Numbered from the stretch's first letter, positions 50,613-59,885 are shown. The stretch: 64,000 bases of DNA from Actinophytocola sp044466355 (GCF_044466355.1 NZ_JBITMQ010000008.1:124001-188000); one strand, 5' to 3'. Numbers and translations: made by a program. The notes: a model not told the origin generated them from the sequence alone.

Positions 50613-51920
50613 GTGGTGGTCGAGCGGGTGTCCCTGCGACAGGTGCTCGGCCTCGCCGTACCCGCGCTCGGGGTTCTCGCCGCCGAGCCGCTGTACCTGC
50701 TGGTCGACACCGCCGTCGTCGGTCATCTCGGCGCGGTGCCGCTGGGGGCGCTGTCCGTCGGCGCGATCGTGCTCGCGCAGGTCTCGACGCAGCTGACGTT
50801 CCTGTCCTACGGCACCACCGCCCGGACCGCACGACTGCACGGCGCGGGCCGTCGCTCGGAGGCGGTGGCCGAAGGCGTGCAGGCGACCTGGCTCGCGCTC
50901 GCCGTCGGGTTCGCGCTCATCGCGGTCGGCCAGCTGCTCGCGGCGCCGATCGCGAACCTCCTTGCCGGACAGGGGGACGTCGCCGACGCGGCGGTGAGCT
51001 GGCTGCGCATCGCGCTGTTCGGCACGCCGTTCATCCTCGTCACGATGGCGGGCAACGGGTGGATGCGCGGCGTGCAGGACGCGCGCAGGCCGCTGCGCTA
51101 CGTGCTGGCCGGTAACGGGATCTCCGCCGTGTTGTGCCCGCTTCTGGTCTACGGGTTCGACTGGGGGCTCGAGGGTTCCGCCATCGCGAACGTCACCGCG
51201 CAGGTCATCAGTGCGACGTTCTTCCTGCGGGCACTGCGTGCGGAGCAGGTGCCGCTGCGGCCCGAACCGGCGAAGATGCGCGCGCAGCTCGCGCTCGGGC
51301 GGGACCTCGTGCTGCGCAGCCTCGCGTTCCAGGCGTGCTTCGTGTCCGCGACCACGGTCGCGGCGCACCACTCGACGGCAGCGGTCGGCGCGCACCAGAT
51401 CGTGTTGCAGCTGTGGTCGTTCCTCGCGCTGGTGCTGGACTCGTTCGCGATCGCGGCGCAGTCGCTGGTCGGCGCGGCACTGGGGGCCGAGGACGATCGG
51501 CGCGCCAACGGGCTCGCCTGGCAGGTCACCGGGTACGGGCTCGTGTTCGGGTGCGTGCTCGGTGTGGTGTTCGCCGCGCTCGCCGGTGTGCTGCCGCACG
51601 CGTTCACCTCGGACGCGTCGGTGCTCGGCGAGATCCCGAACGCGTGGTGGTTCTTCGTCGCGCTGCAACCGGTCGCGGGAGTGGTGTTCGCCTTGGACGG
51701 TGTGCTGCTGGGCGCGGGCGACGCCGCGTTCCTCCGCACGGCGACGATCTTCGCCGCCATCACCGGGTTCCTGCCGTTCGTGTGGTTGTCGTTCGCGTTC
51801 GACTGGGGGCTCGCCGGGATCTGGACCGGGCTGACGTTGTTCATGGTGGTGCGCCTGGGCACGGTCGTCGGCCGCACCCGGTCGGGCCGGTGGGCCGTGC
51901 CGGGAGCGGTCCGCGTGTAA
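50613..51920 (+). CDS. MATE family efflux transporter (DinF-like)
   Basis: This protein of about 435 residues has 12 predicted helices and the DinF-type start 'LRQVLGLAVPALGVLAAEPLYLLVDTAVVGHLGAVPLGALSVG'. It is a cation-coupled multidrug or toxin exporter. GTG 50613 is preferred because CGGGAG is just upstream; GTG 50589 and 50616 are alternatives. It corresponds to M. tuberculosis dinF, which also lies near nrnA. Confidence 0.9.
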   Translation: MVVERVSLRQVLGLAVPALGVLAAEPLYLLVDTAVVGHLGAVPLGALSVGAIVLAQVSTQLTFLSYGTTARTARLHGAGRRSEAVAEGVQATWLALAVGFALIAVGQLLAAPIANLLAGQGDVADAAVSWLRIALFGTPFILVTMAGNGWMRGVQDARRPLRYVLAGNGISAVLCPLLVYGFDWGLEGSAIANVTAQVISATFFLRALRAEQVPLRPEPAKMRAQLALGRDLVLRSLAFQACFVSATTVAAHHSTAAVGAHQIVLQLWSFLALVLDSFAIAAQSLVGAALGAEDDRRANGLAWQVTGYGLVFGCVLGVVFAALAGVLPHAFTSDASVLGEIPNAWWFFVALQPVAGVVFALDGVLLGAGDAAFLRTATIFAAITGFLPFVWLSFAFDWGLAGIWTGLTLFMVVRLGTVVGRTRSGRWAVPGAVRV

Positions 51921-52018
51921 GCGTGTGGTGAAGCGCACGTTTAGCTTCGCTAACGATTTCGCGGTCTGTCGCGCTGTACTCGGTGGACAACCCCCGACGA
52001 CCCTGCGAACGGAGAGTC

Positions 52019-53335
52019 TTGGCCCCGCAGCACTACCGACGGGCAATGATCATCTGGGTGACCGCGGTACTGGTCTACATGGCCGCGGTGTTCCACCGAA
52101 CCTCGCTCGGGGTCGCGAGCCTGGAGGCGAGCCAGCGGTTCGGCCTCGGTCCGGCGGCGCTCGGCACGTTCACGGTGCTGCAGGTCGGTGTGTACGCGCT
52201 GATGCAGGTGCCGACCGGCATGCTGGTCGACCGCTACGGCCCGCGGCGCGTGCTCACGGTCGCCGCGGCACTGATGGGGCTGGGGCAGCTGCTGTTCGCG
52301 TTCGCCACCTCCTACCCGCTGGGCCTGCTCGCCCGCGCCGTGCTCGGTGTCGGCGACGCGATGACGTTCGTGAGCGTGCTGCGCCTGGTCGCCGCACACT
52401 TCCCCGTACGCAGGTACGCCGTGCTCGCCGCCTTCACCGCCGCGCTGGGTTCGCTGGGCAACCTCATCTCGACGATGCCGCTGACACTGCTGCTCACGAA
52501 CGTCGGCTGGACGGCGACGTTCGCCGTCGCGGGCGCGGCGACCGCGCTGTACTCGGTCGTGCTGGTGCTGCGGGTGCGGGACAACCCCGTCGGTGCCGTG
52601 CCCGAGCCCGTCGACCGCACCGAGTCGCTGCGGACGGTGCTCACGCAGGTGAGCCACGCGTGGCGGACGCCGGGCACCCGGCTCGGGTTCTGGGTGCACT
52701 TCTCGACGATGTTCGCGCCGGCGATGCTCGGCCTGCTGTGGGGCTACCCGTACCTCGTGCAGGCGCAGGGCACGGGCACGGCGACCGCGGGCCTGCTGCT
52801 GTCGCTGCTGGTCGTCGGCGCGATCGTGGGTGGCCCCACGGTCGGCACCGTGATCAGCAGGCGCCCGGAGTGGCGCACCCCGATGGTGGTCGGCTACCTC
52901 GTCGTCGCGCTCGGCGTGTGGGCGGTGCTGCTGGGCTGGCCCGGCGGGCGGGTACCGCTGTGGCTGCTGGTGACCGGCTTCGCGTTCCTCTCCCTCGGCG
53001 GCCCGGCGTCGACGATCGGCTTCGCGCTGGCCCGCGACTACAACCCGCTGCGCCGCGTCGGCACCGCGACCGGCGTGGTCAACGTGGGCGGGTTCGTGGC
53101 CATCACCGTCTCGGCGCTGGCGGTGGGCGTGCTGCTGGACCTGGCCGAACCGCTGGCCACGGCGACCGCGTTCCGGATCGCGTTCCTGTCCGTGGTGGCG
53201 GTGCTGGCGCTGGGACTGTGGCGCACATCGGTCTGGTGGCGCCGCGCCCGCGCGGCGGTCTTCGACGCGGTGTCCCGCGGCGAGGAGGTCCCGGTGCAGA
53301 TCCGCCGCCGCGCGTGGGACCTCGCCCCGGCCTAG
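52019..53335 (+). CDS. Major facilitator superfamily transporter
   Basis: This 438-residue protein has 12 membrane segments and the MFS loop 'GMLVDRYGPRRVLTVAAALMGLGQLLF' between helices 2 and 3. The N-terminus 'YRRAMIIWVTAVLVYMAAVFHRTSLGVASLEA' resembles nitrate/sugar-phosphate-type permeases of actinomycetes; the substrate is unknown. TTG 52019 has CGGAGAG upstream; GTG 51983 would add 12 residues. Confidence 0.88.
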   Translation: MAPQHYRRAMIIWVTAVLVYMAAVFHRTSLGVASLEASQRFGLGPAALGTFTVLQVGVYALMQVPTGMLVDRYGPRRVLTVAAALMGLGQLLFAFATSYPLGLLARAVLGVGDAMTFVSVLRLVAAHFPVRRYAVLAAFTAALGSLGNLISTMPLTLLLTNVGWTATFAVAGAATALYSVVLVLRVRDNPVGAVPEPVDRTESLRTVLTQVSHAWRTPGTRLGFWVHFSTMFAPAMLGLLWGYPYLVQAQGTGTATAGLLLSLLVVGAIVGGPTVGTVISRRPEWRTPMVVGYLVVALGVWAVLLGWPGGRVPLWLLVTGFAFLSLGGPASTIGFALARDYNPLRRVGTATGVVNVGGFVAITVSALAVGVLLDLAEPLATATAFRIAFLSVVAVLALGLWRTSVWWRRARAAVFDAVSRGEEVPVQIRRRAWDLAPA

Positions 53336-53456
53336 AGCTGTGCCCGGTGGCAGGCGCGCACCGGCTCGCGTGGCGGGACCTGCGTGCCGGTAAGGGCCGT
53401 GGGCTGCTGCGTACGGGCTGTTCGGCGACGACAGCGCAACGGCGCCTGGCGGAGGA

Positions 53457-53517
53457 TCGCGAGCCCGCGCCACTGCTTGAGCCGGTTGAACCTGCGCTCT
53501 GCGACGTTGCGGCCTTC
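53457..53517 (-). pseudogene. IS5-type transposase C-terminal remnant
   Basis: The minus strand encodes 'EGRNVAERRFNRLKQWRGLA', which is the conserved block near the end of IS5/IS1647-like DDE transposases (normally followed by a Tyr-Asp-Lys stretch). The reading fails on both sides, leaving about 20 codons. It is a mobile-element scar. Confidence 0.6.
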
Positions 53518-53590
53518 GAAGACCCTCTAGCACCACGTTCCGAGGCTGACCGAGACTCGTCGTCCACGCGCACCACGAAGCGTCTACTGG

Positions 53591-53744
53591 TCAGACGGGA
53601 TCGGTGAACGAGATCGGCTTGCCGGAGGCGTGGGCATATGCGATCTCCCTGCTCGATCTTGCGCAGGTGAAGGGCGTCCAGCGCGGTCTTCTGCTCGTTG
53701 GTGATCAACTCGTCTGCTTCGCCTGGCGCGACGGCGATGACACC
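53591..53744 (-). pseudogene. Truncated, frameshifted small enzyme gene
   Basis: One frame reads 'GVIAVAPGEADELITNEQKTALDALHLRKIEQ', and a shifted frame continues 'REIAYAHASGKPISFTDPV' and then a stop. Intact proteins of this kind, nucleoside-deoxyribosyltransferase-like, as I recall, carry about 20 more residues (a glycine loop) between these blocks and a longer N-terminus. It is therefore a deletion-bearing relic. Confidence 0.5.
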
Positions 53745-53829
53745 TGCGCGTTGACGTCACAGACAGCTACACGAGTCAACAGGTTATGCAGCGAGGTGGA
53801 CACCCGCCAGCTTCCTTTGGCGACACGGC

Positions 53830-54384
53830 CTATTCGCGGAGTCCAGGGGCGTCCCGGATTCGCGCGTAGACCAGCACGTCGGCGCGTCGTGAGCCGAACG
53901 CCAAGAAGCTGCGCAGCAGCCCCTCCTGCTGGAATCCGTTGGCGGCCAGCACCCGCTGCGAGGCCTCGTTGTCCGGTTCGACCCACGCCTCGATGCGGGC
54001 GAAGGTGCCCAGCCCCCACTCCGTCATGAGTCCGACGGCGCGGCGGGCGAGTCCGTGCCGCCGTGCCGAGGGCACGAGCCCGTAGCCGAGACCCGCCACT
54101 CCCGGTTGTGGACGGAGCTGGAGGATCACCAGGCCGCGCGCCTCACCGGTGCGGTGGTCCGCGATGGCCAGTGACACGCCCTGGCCGGAGACGAGGCGCC
54201 CGTGCTGACGGTGGATGAACGCGAGCCCCTCCGCGGGCGTGTACTGCCCGGGCACCGTGGTGGCCTCGACGATCCGCCGGTCCGTGGCCGCCTCTTCGAC
54301 GCACGCCACGTCGTCCGGCGTCCACGGGCGCAGCCGGACGGTGCCGTCGGGGAGGTCGCCCGGACAGGCGAGGTCGGTTGTCAT
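53830..54384 (-). CDS. GNAT N-acetyltransferase (RimJ/RimL type)
   Basis: This 184-residue GNAT has 'VRLRPWTPDDVACVEEAATDRRIVEATTVPGQYTPAEGLAFIHRQ' and 'GLGYGLVPSARRHGLARRAVGLMTEWGLGTFARIEAWVEPDNEASQRVLAANGFQQEGLLRSF', the RimJ/RimL-like arrangement. It probably acetylates an N-terminus or small amine. ATG 54384 gives the natural length. It is divergent from truB. Confidence 0.9.
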   Translation of the reverse strand: MTTDLACPGDLPDGTVRLRPWTPDDVACVEEAATDRRIVEATTVPGQYTPAEGLAFIHRQHGRLVSGQGVSLAIADHRTGEARGLVILQLRPQPGVAGLGYGLVPSARRHGLARRAVGLMTEWGLGTFARIEAWVEPDNEASQRVLAANGFQQEGLLRSFLAFGSRRADVLVYARIRDAPGLRE

Positions 54385-54451
54385 GGTTGCCAAGGAAACA
54401 TTGCCGGGTGGGCGGTGATCGGCGGTCGCGGGCGTGTCAGGATAGTTGACC

Positions 54452-55357
54452 GTGCCACCCGCAGCCGCCAAACAACGTGTCGCTGTTCCGCCTGGGCTTG
54501 TCGTCGTCGACAAGCCGGACGGGATGACCTCCCATGACGTCGTCGCGAAGGTGCGGCGGATCATGGGCACGAGGAAGGTCGGTCACGCGGGCACCCTCGA
54601 CCCGATGGCGACGGGCGTGCTCGTGCTCGGCATCGAGCGCGCCACGAAGCTGCTCGGGCACCTGGCACTGGACACCAAGGCCTACCTCGCGACCATCCGC
54701 CTCGGCTCCGCGACGACCACCGACGACGCGCAGGGCGAGACGCTGTCCACTTCGGACGCCTCCGGGGTGACCGACGACGCGGTGCGGGCGGGCATCGCGA
54801 AGCTCACCGGCCACATCCAGCAGGTGCCGAGCGCGGTCAGCGCCGTGAAGGTCGACGGCAAGCGCGCCTACGCCCGGGTGCGCGCGGGTGAGCGGGTGGA
54901 ACTCCCCGCGCGCCCGGTCGAGGTGATGCGCTTCGACCTGCTGTCCACCCGCCGCGACGACGGTGGCCTGGAGTTGGACGTCATGGTCGAGTGCAGTTCC
55001 GGCACCTACGTCCGCGCCCTCGCCAGGGACCTGGGCGCGGACCTCGGTGTGGGCGGCCACCTGGCGGCGCTGCGCCGGACTCGCGTTGGCCCGTTCGACC
55101 TGCGCGTGGTGACCACCCTGGAAAAGCTCGCCGAGAACCCCGGACTGTCGATGCCGCTCGACGACGCGGTCGCCGCCGCGTTCCCGCGCCACGACGTGCC
55201 CTACCGGCAGGCGAAGTCCCTGCTGATGGGGCAGCGGCTGCCCGCGGCGGGCATCGACGGCACCTACGGCGTCTTCGACCCGGAGGGCCGCGCCATCGCG
55301 CTCGCCGTCGACGAGGGGCCGGCATCGCGCTCCGTCGTCGTCCTGATCACGGCCTGA
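54452..55357 (+). CDS. truB: tRNA pseudouridine-55 synthase
   Basis: This 301-residue enzyme makes pseudouridine-55 in the T-loop of tRNAs. It shows 'LVVVDKPDGMTSHDVV', the catalytic aspartate in 'GHAGTLDPMATGVL' (Asp50), 'QVPSAVSAVKVDGKRAYARVRAGE' and 'SSGTYVRALARDLG', plus a C-terminal RNA-binding extension. GTG 54452 lies five bases past GATAGT, suggesting a leaderless transcript; TTG 54446 is the alternative. Confidence 0.95.
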   Translation: MPPAAAKQRVAVPPGLVVVDKPDGMTSHDVVAKVRRIMGTRKVGHAGTLDPMATGVLVLGIERATKLLGHLALDTKAYLATIRLGSATTTDDAQGETLSTSDASGVTDDAVRAGIAKLTGHIQQVPSAVSAVKVDGKRAYARVRAGERVELPARPVEVMRFDLLSTRRDDGGLELDVMVECSSGTYVRALARDLGADLGVGGHLAALRRTRVGPFDLRVVTTLEKLAENPGLSMPLDDAVAAAFPRHDVPYRQAKSLLMGQRLPAAGIDGTYGVFDPEGRAIALAVDEGPASRSVVVLITA

Positions 55358-55473
55358 CAATGGCGCGTGCGCGGGCTTTCGGGTGTGTCTCTGTGTAGTT
55401 GTCAAGCTGCGACTGGAGCCGTGTCCAGGTGGTCGGGTCGTCGAGTCACGGGCTGCGCCGCGCCACGTCGTGA

Positions 55474-56967
55474 TCAGCCGGTGTGGCACGGGCAGCCCGG
55501 CGATAAGGCCGCACCGGACGAGGCGGCTGCTGTCCGTTCGACGTCCGCGAGGACCTGCAGGCGGGCTGCCTCGTCGAGGTAGTGGCCGCGGACCACGACG
55601 CCGGACAGTTTCTGGGTGTTGCGGATGTCGACCAGCGGGTTGGCGTCGAGGATGGCCAGGTCGGCGGCGTGGTCCGGGGCGATGCGGCCCGTGCGGGTGC
55701 CCAGGAAGTCGGCCGGTTCCGCGGTGGCGGCGTACAGCGCGGCCATCGGTGGGATACCCGCCGACACGAACAGTTCCAGTTCGTCGTGGACGGAGAAGCC
55801 CGGCCACACCGCGACCGTGCCGGTGTCCGTGCCGGTCATGAGCGGGACGCCAGCCTCGTGCAGTCGGCGGACCGTGCGCAGGCGGTGGTCGAACATCGCC
55901 GCCCACTCCGCGTCCTCGGACGGGGCCCGGTCCTTCAGGTAGAACTCCCGCAGCGCGATCTCCTGACTCGCCAGCGACGACGCGGGCAGGTACTTGCTGC
56001 GCGGGTGGTTCGTGTCGAGCGTGCGGGCGAAGTCCAGGCCTCGGTGCATGGCGAGCGTCGGGACCTGGCGGACTCGCCTGCGGGCCAGCTTGGCGTGCAG
56101 GTGGCGGGCCTTCACCGGGCTGTAGGTGTGCGCGGCGGTCCATTCCAGCGGGTGCAGTGCCGCGAACCAGCCCGAGTAGTCGCCCCGCTCCAACCGGATC
56201 CGCTGGATCTCCCGGCGGATCCACGCCTCCTTCGTCGACGACTCGAACGGCGTCCAGAACATGTGCTCGATGCTTGCCTGGCCCAGGTCGGCCGCCTCCG
56301 CCAGCGGTACGACGTCGGGGCAGTGGCCTGCGAAGGGCACGCCGTGGCGCTGTGCCTCCGCCGCCAGCGCGCGGTAGGCGTCCCTGGGCACGCGGGAGTA
56401 CACCTTGATGAAGTCGGCGCCGCGGGCGATCTCCTCGCGCACCGCCGCGCGGGCCGTCGCCGCGTCGCTCACCTGCACGACGTCGAGCCAGGCCGGATCC
56501 CAGATGGACGGAGCGCCGTCGATCAACCTGCTGCCGACGGTGTACCTCGGGCCGAGCAGTGTGCCCGCTTCGATGCGGTCCCGCCAGTCCCTGGCCAGCG
56601 GTGAGCCCGCCATCTCCCGGACGGTCGTCACGCCGTTCGCCACGTACAGGCCGTTGTCGATGCCCTCCGCCTGTGCGTGCGTGTGCATGTCGGCCAGTCC
56701 CGGGATGACGAACCGGCCCCGCAGGTCCACCCGCCTGGCGCCGTCCGGCCGGACGTGCCTGCCGACGTCGACGATCGTGTCGCCGCGGACCAGGACCGTC
56801 ACGTCCGGCAGGACGCGACCCGACGCCGGGTCGATCACGGTCGCGTCGGTGAACGCGGTGCCGCCGCCGCGCGGTTCCGCGGTGGCGGCACCGCGGAACA
56901 CGGCGCCCGTGAGGCCGGTGACCGCGCCGGCGACGATCATGGTGCGTCGGGTGAGGTTGCTCGTCAT
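55474..56967 (-). CDS. Tat-exported amidohydrolase
   Basis: This 497-residue protein has a TRRTMIVAGAVTG twin-arginine signal. The amidohydrolase barrel has 'DMHTHAQ' (first metal site), the lysine in 'ADFIKVYSR', 'FAGHCPD' and 'SIEHMFW' histidines, and the aspartate in 'LMTGTDTG'. It is probably an extracytoplasmic imidazolonepropionase-like or prolidase-type hydrolase; the substrate is unknown. ATG 56967 is used; GTG 56973 adds two residues. Tat export suggests the metal is loaded before secretion. Confidence 0.87.
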   Translation of the reverse strand: MTSNLTRRTMIVAGAVTGLTGAVFRGAATAEPRGGGTAFTDATVIDPASGRVLPDVTVLVRGDTIVDVGRHVRPDGARRVDLRGRFVIPGLADMHTHAQAEGIDNGLYVANGVTTVREMAGSPLARDWRDRIEAGTLLGPRYTVGSRLIDGAPSIWDPAWLDVVQVSDAATARAAVREEIARGADFIKVYSRVPRDAYRALAAEAQRHGVPFAGHCPDVVPLAEAADLGQASIEHMFWTPFESSTKEAWIRREIQRIRLERGDYSGWFAALHPLEWTAAHTYSPVKARHLHAKLARRRVRQVPTLAMHRGLDFARTLDTNHPRSKYLPASSLASQEIALREFYLKDRAPSEDAEWAAMFDHRLRTVRRLHEAGVPLMTGTDTGTVAVWPGFSVHDELELFVSAGIPPMAALYAATAEPADFLGTRTGRIAPDHAADLAILDANPLVDIRNTQKLSGVVVRGHYLDEAARLQVLADVERTAAASSGAALSPGCPCHTG

Positions 56968-57115
56968 GGCCACGATGTTCCCGAGCCGGGGCGGGTGCGC
57001 GCACTGGGGAAAACCACACAGTTCAGCTGTGGATATCCATACCCTCGATCGGGGCGGTCGTGACTACGGAGAGTCCGCTTGGGTGAGTTGCCGGAGGTCG
57101 GCGCGAGCGACTGCG

Positions 57116-57127
57116 TAGGGTGGTGCC
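57116..57127 (+). promoter_or_regulatory. -10 box for a leaderless ribF transcript
   Basis: TAGGGT (57116-57121) is six bases before GTG 57128, placing the transcription start at the start codon. No ribosome site is present. Confidence 0.5.
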
Positions 57128-58081
57128 GTGCAACGCTGGCGTGGGCTGGAGGACCTACCGGGTGGCTGGGGGCGCTGCGTCGCCACCATCGGGACGTTCG
57201 ACGGGGTGCATCTCGGTCATCAGGAACTCATCCGGCGTGCGGTGGCGCTCGCCGAGGAACGCGGGGTCAGGAGTGTGCTCGTCACCTTCGACCCGCACCC
57301 GTCCGAGGTGTTGCGGCCCGGGAGCCACCCGGCCCAGCTGACCACCCTCCGGCGCAAGGCCGAGCTGGTGGAGGAGCTGGGCGTCGACGTGTTCTGCGTG
57401 CTGCCGTTCACGCTGGACCTGTCGAAGGTGCCCGCCGACGAGTTCGTGCACGAGATCCTGGTGGAGAAGCTGCACGTCGCCGCGGTGGTCGTGGGGGAGA
57501 ACTTCCGGTTCGGGCACAAGGCCACCGGCAAGGTCGAGACGCTGCACCACCTCGGGCAGCGGTTCGGCTTCTCCGTGGAGGGGGCCAAGCTCGTCACCGT
57601 CCCCAACCACGCGGCTGGCGAGGAGATCACATTCTCCTCGACCTACATCCGGGCCTGCATCAACGCCGGGGACGTGGCGGCCGCCGAGGCCGCGCTCGGC
57701 AGGCCGCACCGGCTCGAGGGCATCGTCGTGCGCGGCGACCGGCGTGGGCACGAACTGGGCTTCCCGACGGCGAACCTGTCGACCCCCAGGTACGCGGCCA
57801 TCCCCGCCGACGGTGTGTACGCGGCTCGGTTCTCGCTGCTCAACGCGCCTGCCAGGGGACCGCTCGGTGCGGCGGTCAGCGTGGGTACCAACCCCACCTT
57901 CTCCGGCCGGGAACGGCGCGTCGAGGCGTTCGTCCTGGACGTCGACGAGGACTTCTACGGCCAGCGGGTCGCGATCGACTTCGTCGCGAAGCTGCGGGAC
58001 ATGGAGCGGTTCGAGAGCTCCGACGCGCTGGTCGAGGAAATGCACCGGGACGTGACGAGAACCCGCGATCTGCTCGCGTGA
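57128..58081 (+). CDS. ribF: Bifunctional riboflavin kinase/FMN adenylyltransferase
   Basis: This 317-residue enzyme makes FMN and FAD. The N-terminal adenylyltransferase has 'ATIGTFDGVHLGHQELI' and 'FSSTYIRACINAGDV'. The C-terminal kinase has 'GHELGFPTANLSTP', 'AVSVGTNPTFSG' and 'VEAFVLDVDEDFYGQRVAIDFVAKLR'. It follows the truB region, as in M. tuberculosis. Confidence 0.95.
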   Translation: MQRWRGLEDLPGGWGRCVATIGTFDGVHLGHQELIRRAVALAEERGVRSVLVTFDPHPSEVLRPGSHPAQLTTLRRKAELVEELGVDVFCVLPFTLDLSKVPADEFVHEILVEKLHVAAVVVGENFRFGHKATGKVETLHHLGQRFGFSVEGAKLVTVPNHAAGEEITFSSTYIRACINAGDVAAAEAALGRPHRLEGIVVRGDRRGHELGFPTANLSTPRYAAIPADGVYAARFSLLNAPARGPLGAAVSVGTNPTFSGRERRVEAFVLDVDEDFYGQRVAIDFVAKLRDMERFESSDALVEEMHRDVTRTRDLLA

Positions 58082-58214
58082 CCCGTCGGCGATCCGTGCA
58101 GATGCGAACAGCTGTCCGGATTTGCCGCGCTGCGCGAACTTTGCCTGGCAAGATGCTCTGGGATCGGGATCGAACACAGTGCGTCAGGGTGAGCGGGACA
58201 CGGGGAGTGCCAAA

Positions 58215-58694
58215 GTGGAGGACCACAAGATCGTCCAGCGCAATCTCGCGCTGCAGCGCGAGTGGTACGGGGAGCCGCTCGGCGACCGGGTCCGCCGTCT
58301 CGTCGTGGCGTTCGACATCTCGCAGGCGTTCCTGGCCGACGTGCTCGGCATCAGCGCGCCCATGTTGAGCCAGGTCATGAGCGGTCGCCGGGCCAAGATC
58401 GGCAACCCCGCGGTCCTCGCGCGGCTGATCATGCTCGAGCGCAAGATCCTCGTGCCGGACGTCGCCGCGGGCAAGAAGGAAGCCCTCATGCGGGCGCTCG
58501 AGGAGGTCCGCGCCTCCCGCCCGTCCGTGACCAGGGACAACCTGCCCGTGGACATCGGGCGCAACGACCGGGTGGCGGTGGCCGCGCTGCGCCGCGTCGC
58601 CGAGGCGAACGACCTGACGGCGGCGGCGAGCCTGCTCAACGGCAGGTTCCCCGAACTCGCCGACCTGCTGCGGAGGGCGGGACAGCCGCAGTAG
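58215..58694 (+). CDS. Helix-turn-helix DNA-binding protein
   Basis: This 159-residue protein has an XRE-like fold near residues 25-50 ('FDISQAFLADVLGISAPMLSQVMSGRRAKIGNPAVLARL'), then helical segments. The sequence is typical of a small conserved regulator found between ribF and rpsO in Pseudonocardiaceae-like genomes. GTG 58215 follows GGGGAG with seven bases spacing; GTG 58179 is upstream in frame. Its stop is one base before the thpR ATG region, so the two are co-transcribed. Confidence 0.8.
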   Translation: MEDHKIVQRNLALQREWYGEPLGDRVRRLVVAFDISQAFLADVLGISAPMLSQVMSGRRAKIGNPAVLARLIMLERKILVPDVAAGKKEALMRALEEVRASRPSVTRDNLPVDIGRNDRVAVAALRRVAEANDLTAAASLLNGRFPELADLLRRAGQPQ

Positions 58695-58696
58695 AC

Positions 58697-59254
58697 ATGG
58701 CGCGGCTGTTCTCGGCGGTCGAACTGCCCGCCCCGGTCCGCGACGAGCTGGTGGACCGGCTCGCCGCCGTCCGCTCGGCCTCGCCGGACCTGCGCTGGAT
58801 CCCACCCGAACAGTGGCACATCACGCTCGGCTTCTACGGCGACCGCGAGCACGCCGACCGGCGGAGTGCCTGGTTCCGCGAACGCGCCCGGTCGCTGCGA
58901 CCGGCGCGGGTGCGCCTGCGGGCGGCGGGCCGGTTCCCGGGCGTCCTGTGGGTCGGCGTCAACGCGCTCGACGGCGACAACGCGGCGGCACTGCGCAGGC
59001 TCGCCGGCATCCTGGGTGACCAGAACCTCGACCAGCTCGCGTTCGTCCCGCACGTCACCGTCGCGCGGTGGCGGCGGGGGCGCGTGGGCAACGAGGTCGC
59101 GACGCGGGCCGCCGCCGCGCTGGACGGGTATCGTGGTCAGTGGTGGCTGACCAGCGAGGTGGTGCTGTTCCGGAGTGACCCCACCCCCGACGGGCCGGTG
59201 TACACGGCCCTGGACCGGGTGGCGCTGACGGGTGCGCCCGGTCAGCAGCGTTGA
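58697..59254 (+). CDS. thpR: RNA 2',3'-cyclic phosphodiesterase (2'-5' RNA ligase family)
   Basis: This 185-residue member of the 2H family has the two HxTx motifs, HITL (near residue 42) and HVTV (near residue 120), and the start 'RLFSAVELPAPVRDELV'. It opens 2',3'-cyclic phosphates on RNA ends and may reverse RNA ligation. ATG 58697 is two bases after the HTH stop. Confidence 0.92.
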   Translation: MARLFSAVELPAPVRDELVDRLAAVRSASPDLRWIPPEQWHITLGFYGDREHADRRSAWFRERARSLRPARVRLRAAGRFPGVLWVGVNALDGDNAAALRRLAGILGDQNLDQLAFVPHVTVARWRRGRVGNEVATRAAAALDGYRGQWWLTSEVVLFRSDPTPDGPVYTALDRVALTGAPGQQR

Positions 59255-59375
59255 CCGACCACCTGATAACCTCGCCCTTTGGGTCCGGCTGCGGTCCGTG
59301 GTGGCTGGTACCCAAGTCCCGTTCACCGGGGCACCCCCTGAACACGGCACATCTCAACACCGAGGAGAACCACGC

Positions 59376-59645
59376 GTGGCGCTGTCCACCGAGCAGAAGA
59401 AGACCATCCTGGCCGAGTACGGCGTCCACGAGAAGGACACCGGCTCGCCGGAGGCCCAGGTCGCGATGCTGACCAAGCGCATCAGCGACCTGACCGAGCA
59501 CCTCAAGGTGCACAAGCACGACCACCACTCTCGTCGTGGCCTGCTGCTGCTGGTCGGCCGTCGCCGCCGGCTGCTCAACTACCTGACGAAGGTGGACATC
59601 GAACGCTACCGGTCGCTGATCCAGCGACTCGGCCTGCGCCGATAG
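59376..59645 (+). CDS. rpsO: 30S ribosomal protein S15
   Basis: This 89-residue helical primary-binding ribosomal protein shows 'KKTILAEYGVHEKDTGSPEAQVAMLTKRISDLTEHLKVHKHDHHSRRGLLLLVGRRRRLLNYL', the standard S15 sequence. GTG 59376 follows GAGGAGA. It lies just before pnp, the near-universal rpsO-pnp order. Confidence 0.98.
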   Translation: MALSTEQKKTILAEYGVHEKDTGSPEAQVAMLTKRISDLTEHLKVHKHDHHSRRGLLLLVGRRRRLLNYLTKVDIERYRSLIQRLGLRR

Positions 59646-59652
59646 GACCCGA

Positions 59653-59680
59653 GGGGGAGTGGTCGCCGGACCGCTCCCCC
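59653..59680 (+). terminator. rpsO-pnp intercistronic hairpin
   Basis: An 11-bp stem (GGGGGAGTGGT with ACCGCTCCCCC, one T-G pair) with a 6-base loop starts 7 bases after rpsO. It has no T-tail; it may terminate rpsO partially or act as an RNase processing site as in other rpsO-pnp operons. The remaining gap to pnp holds a CTTCGATCGAAG palindrome near 59791 but no gene. Confidence 0.7.
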
Positions 59681-59885
59681 CGCGTCTATTCGGACACCCA
59701 GACAACAAAGAGGGCGGACGCTCGCCACGTGCGGGGACCAGATAGCCGGTCCTCGGTAGTGGTTCCCGGGTGACACGAACCCCGGGGGCTTCGATCGAAG
59801 ACCGGCCTCGTTCGGATTGCGATTCCGTGCCCTGTTGCCCCGTATGGGGTGTGCGCGCGCCCGTGAACAACGAGGAGTCAACTAC

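Larger units (their letters stand above)
53336..53829. other. 494-bp decayed island without intact genes
   Basis: The gap carries two gene relics on the minus strand, described separately (an IS5-type transposase tail and a truncated enzyme gene). I see no intact frame, no terminal inverted repeats and no target-site duplication. Confidence 0.55.

Noticed and set aside
55358..55473. A frame beginning MCLCVVVKL after truB, considered as a cysteine-rich leader peptide
   Set aside because: It points away from any gene it could regulate (the next gene is on the other strand), and it has no ribosome site.
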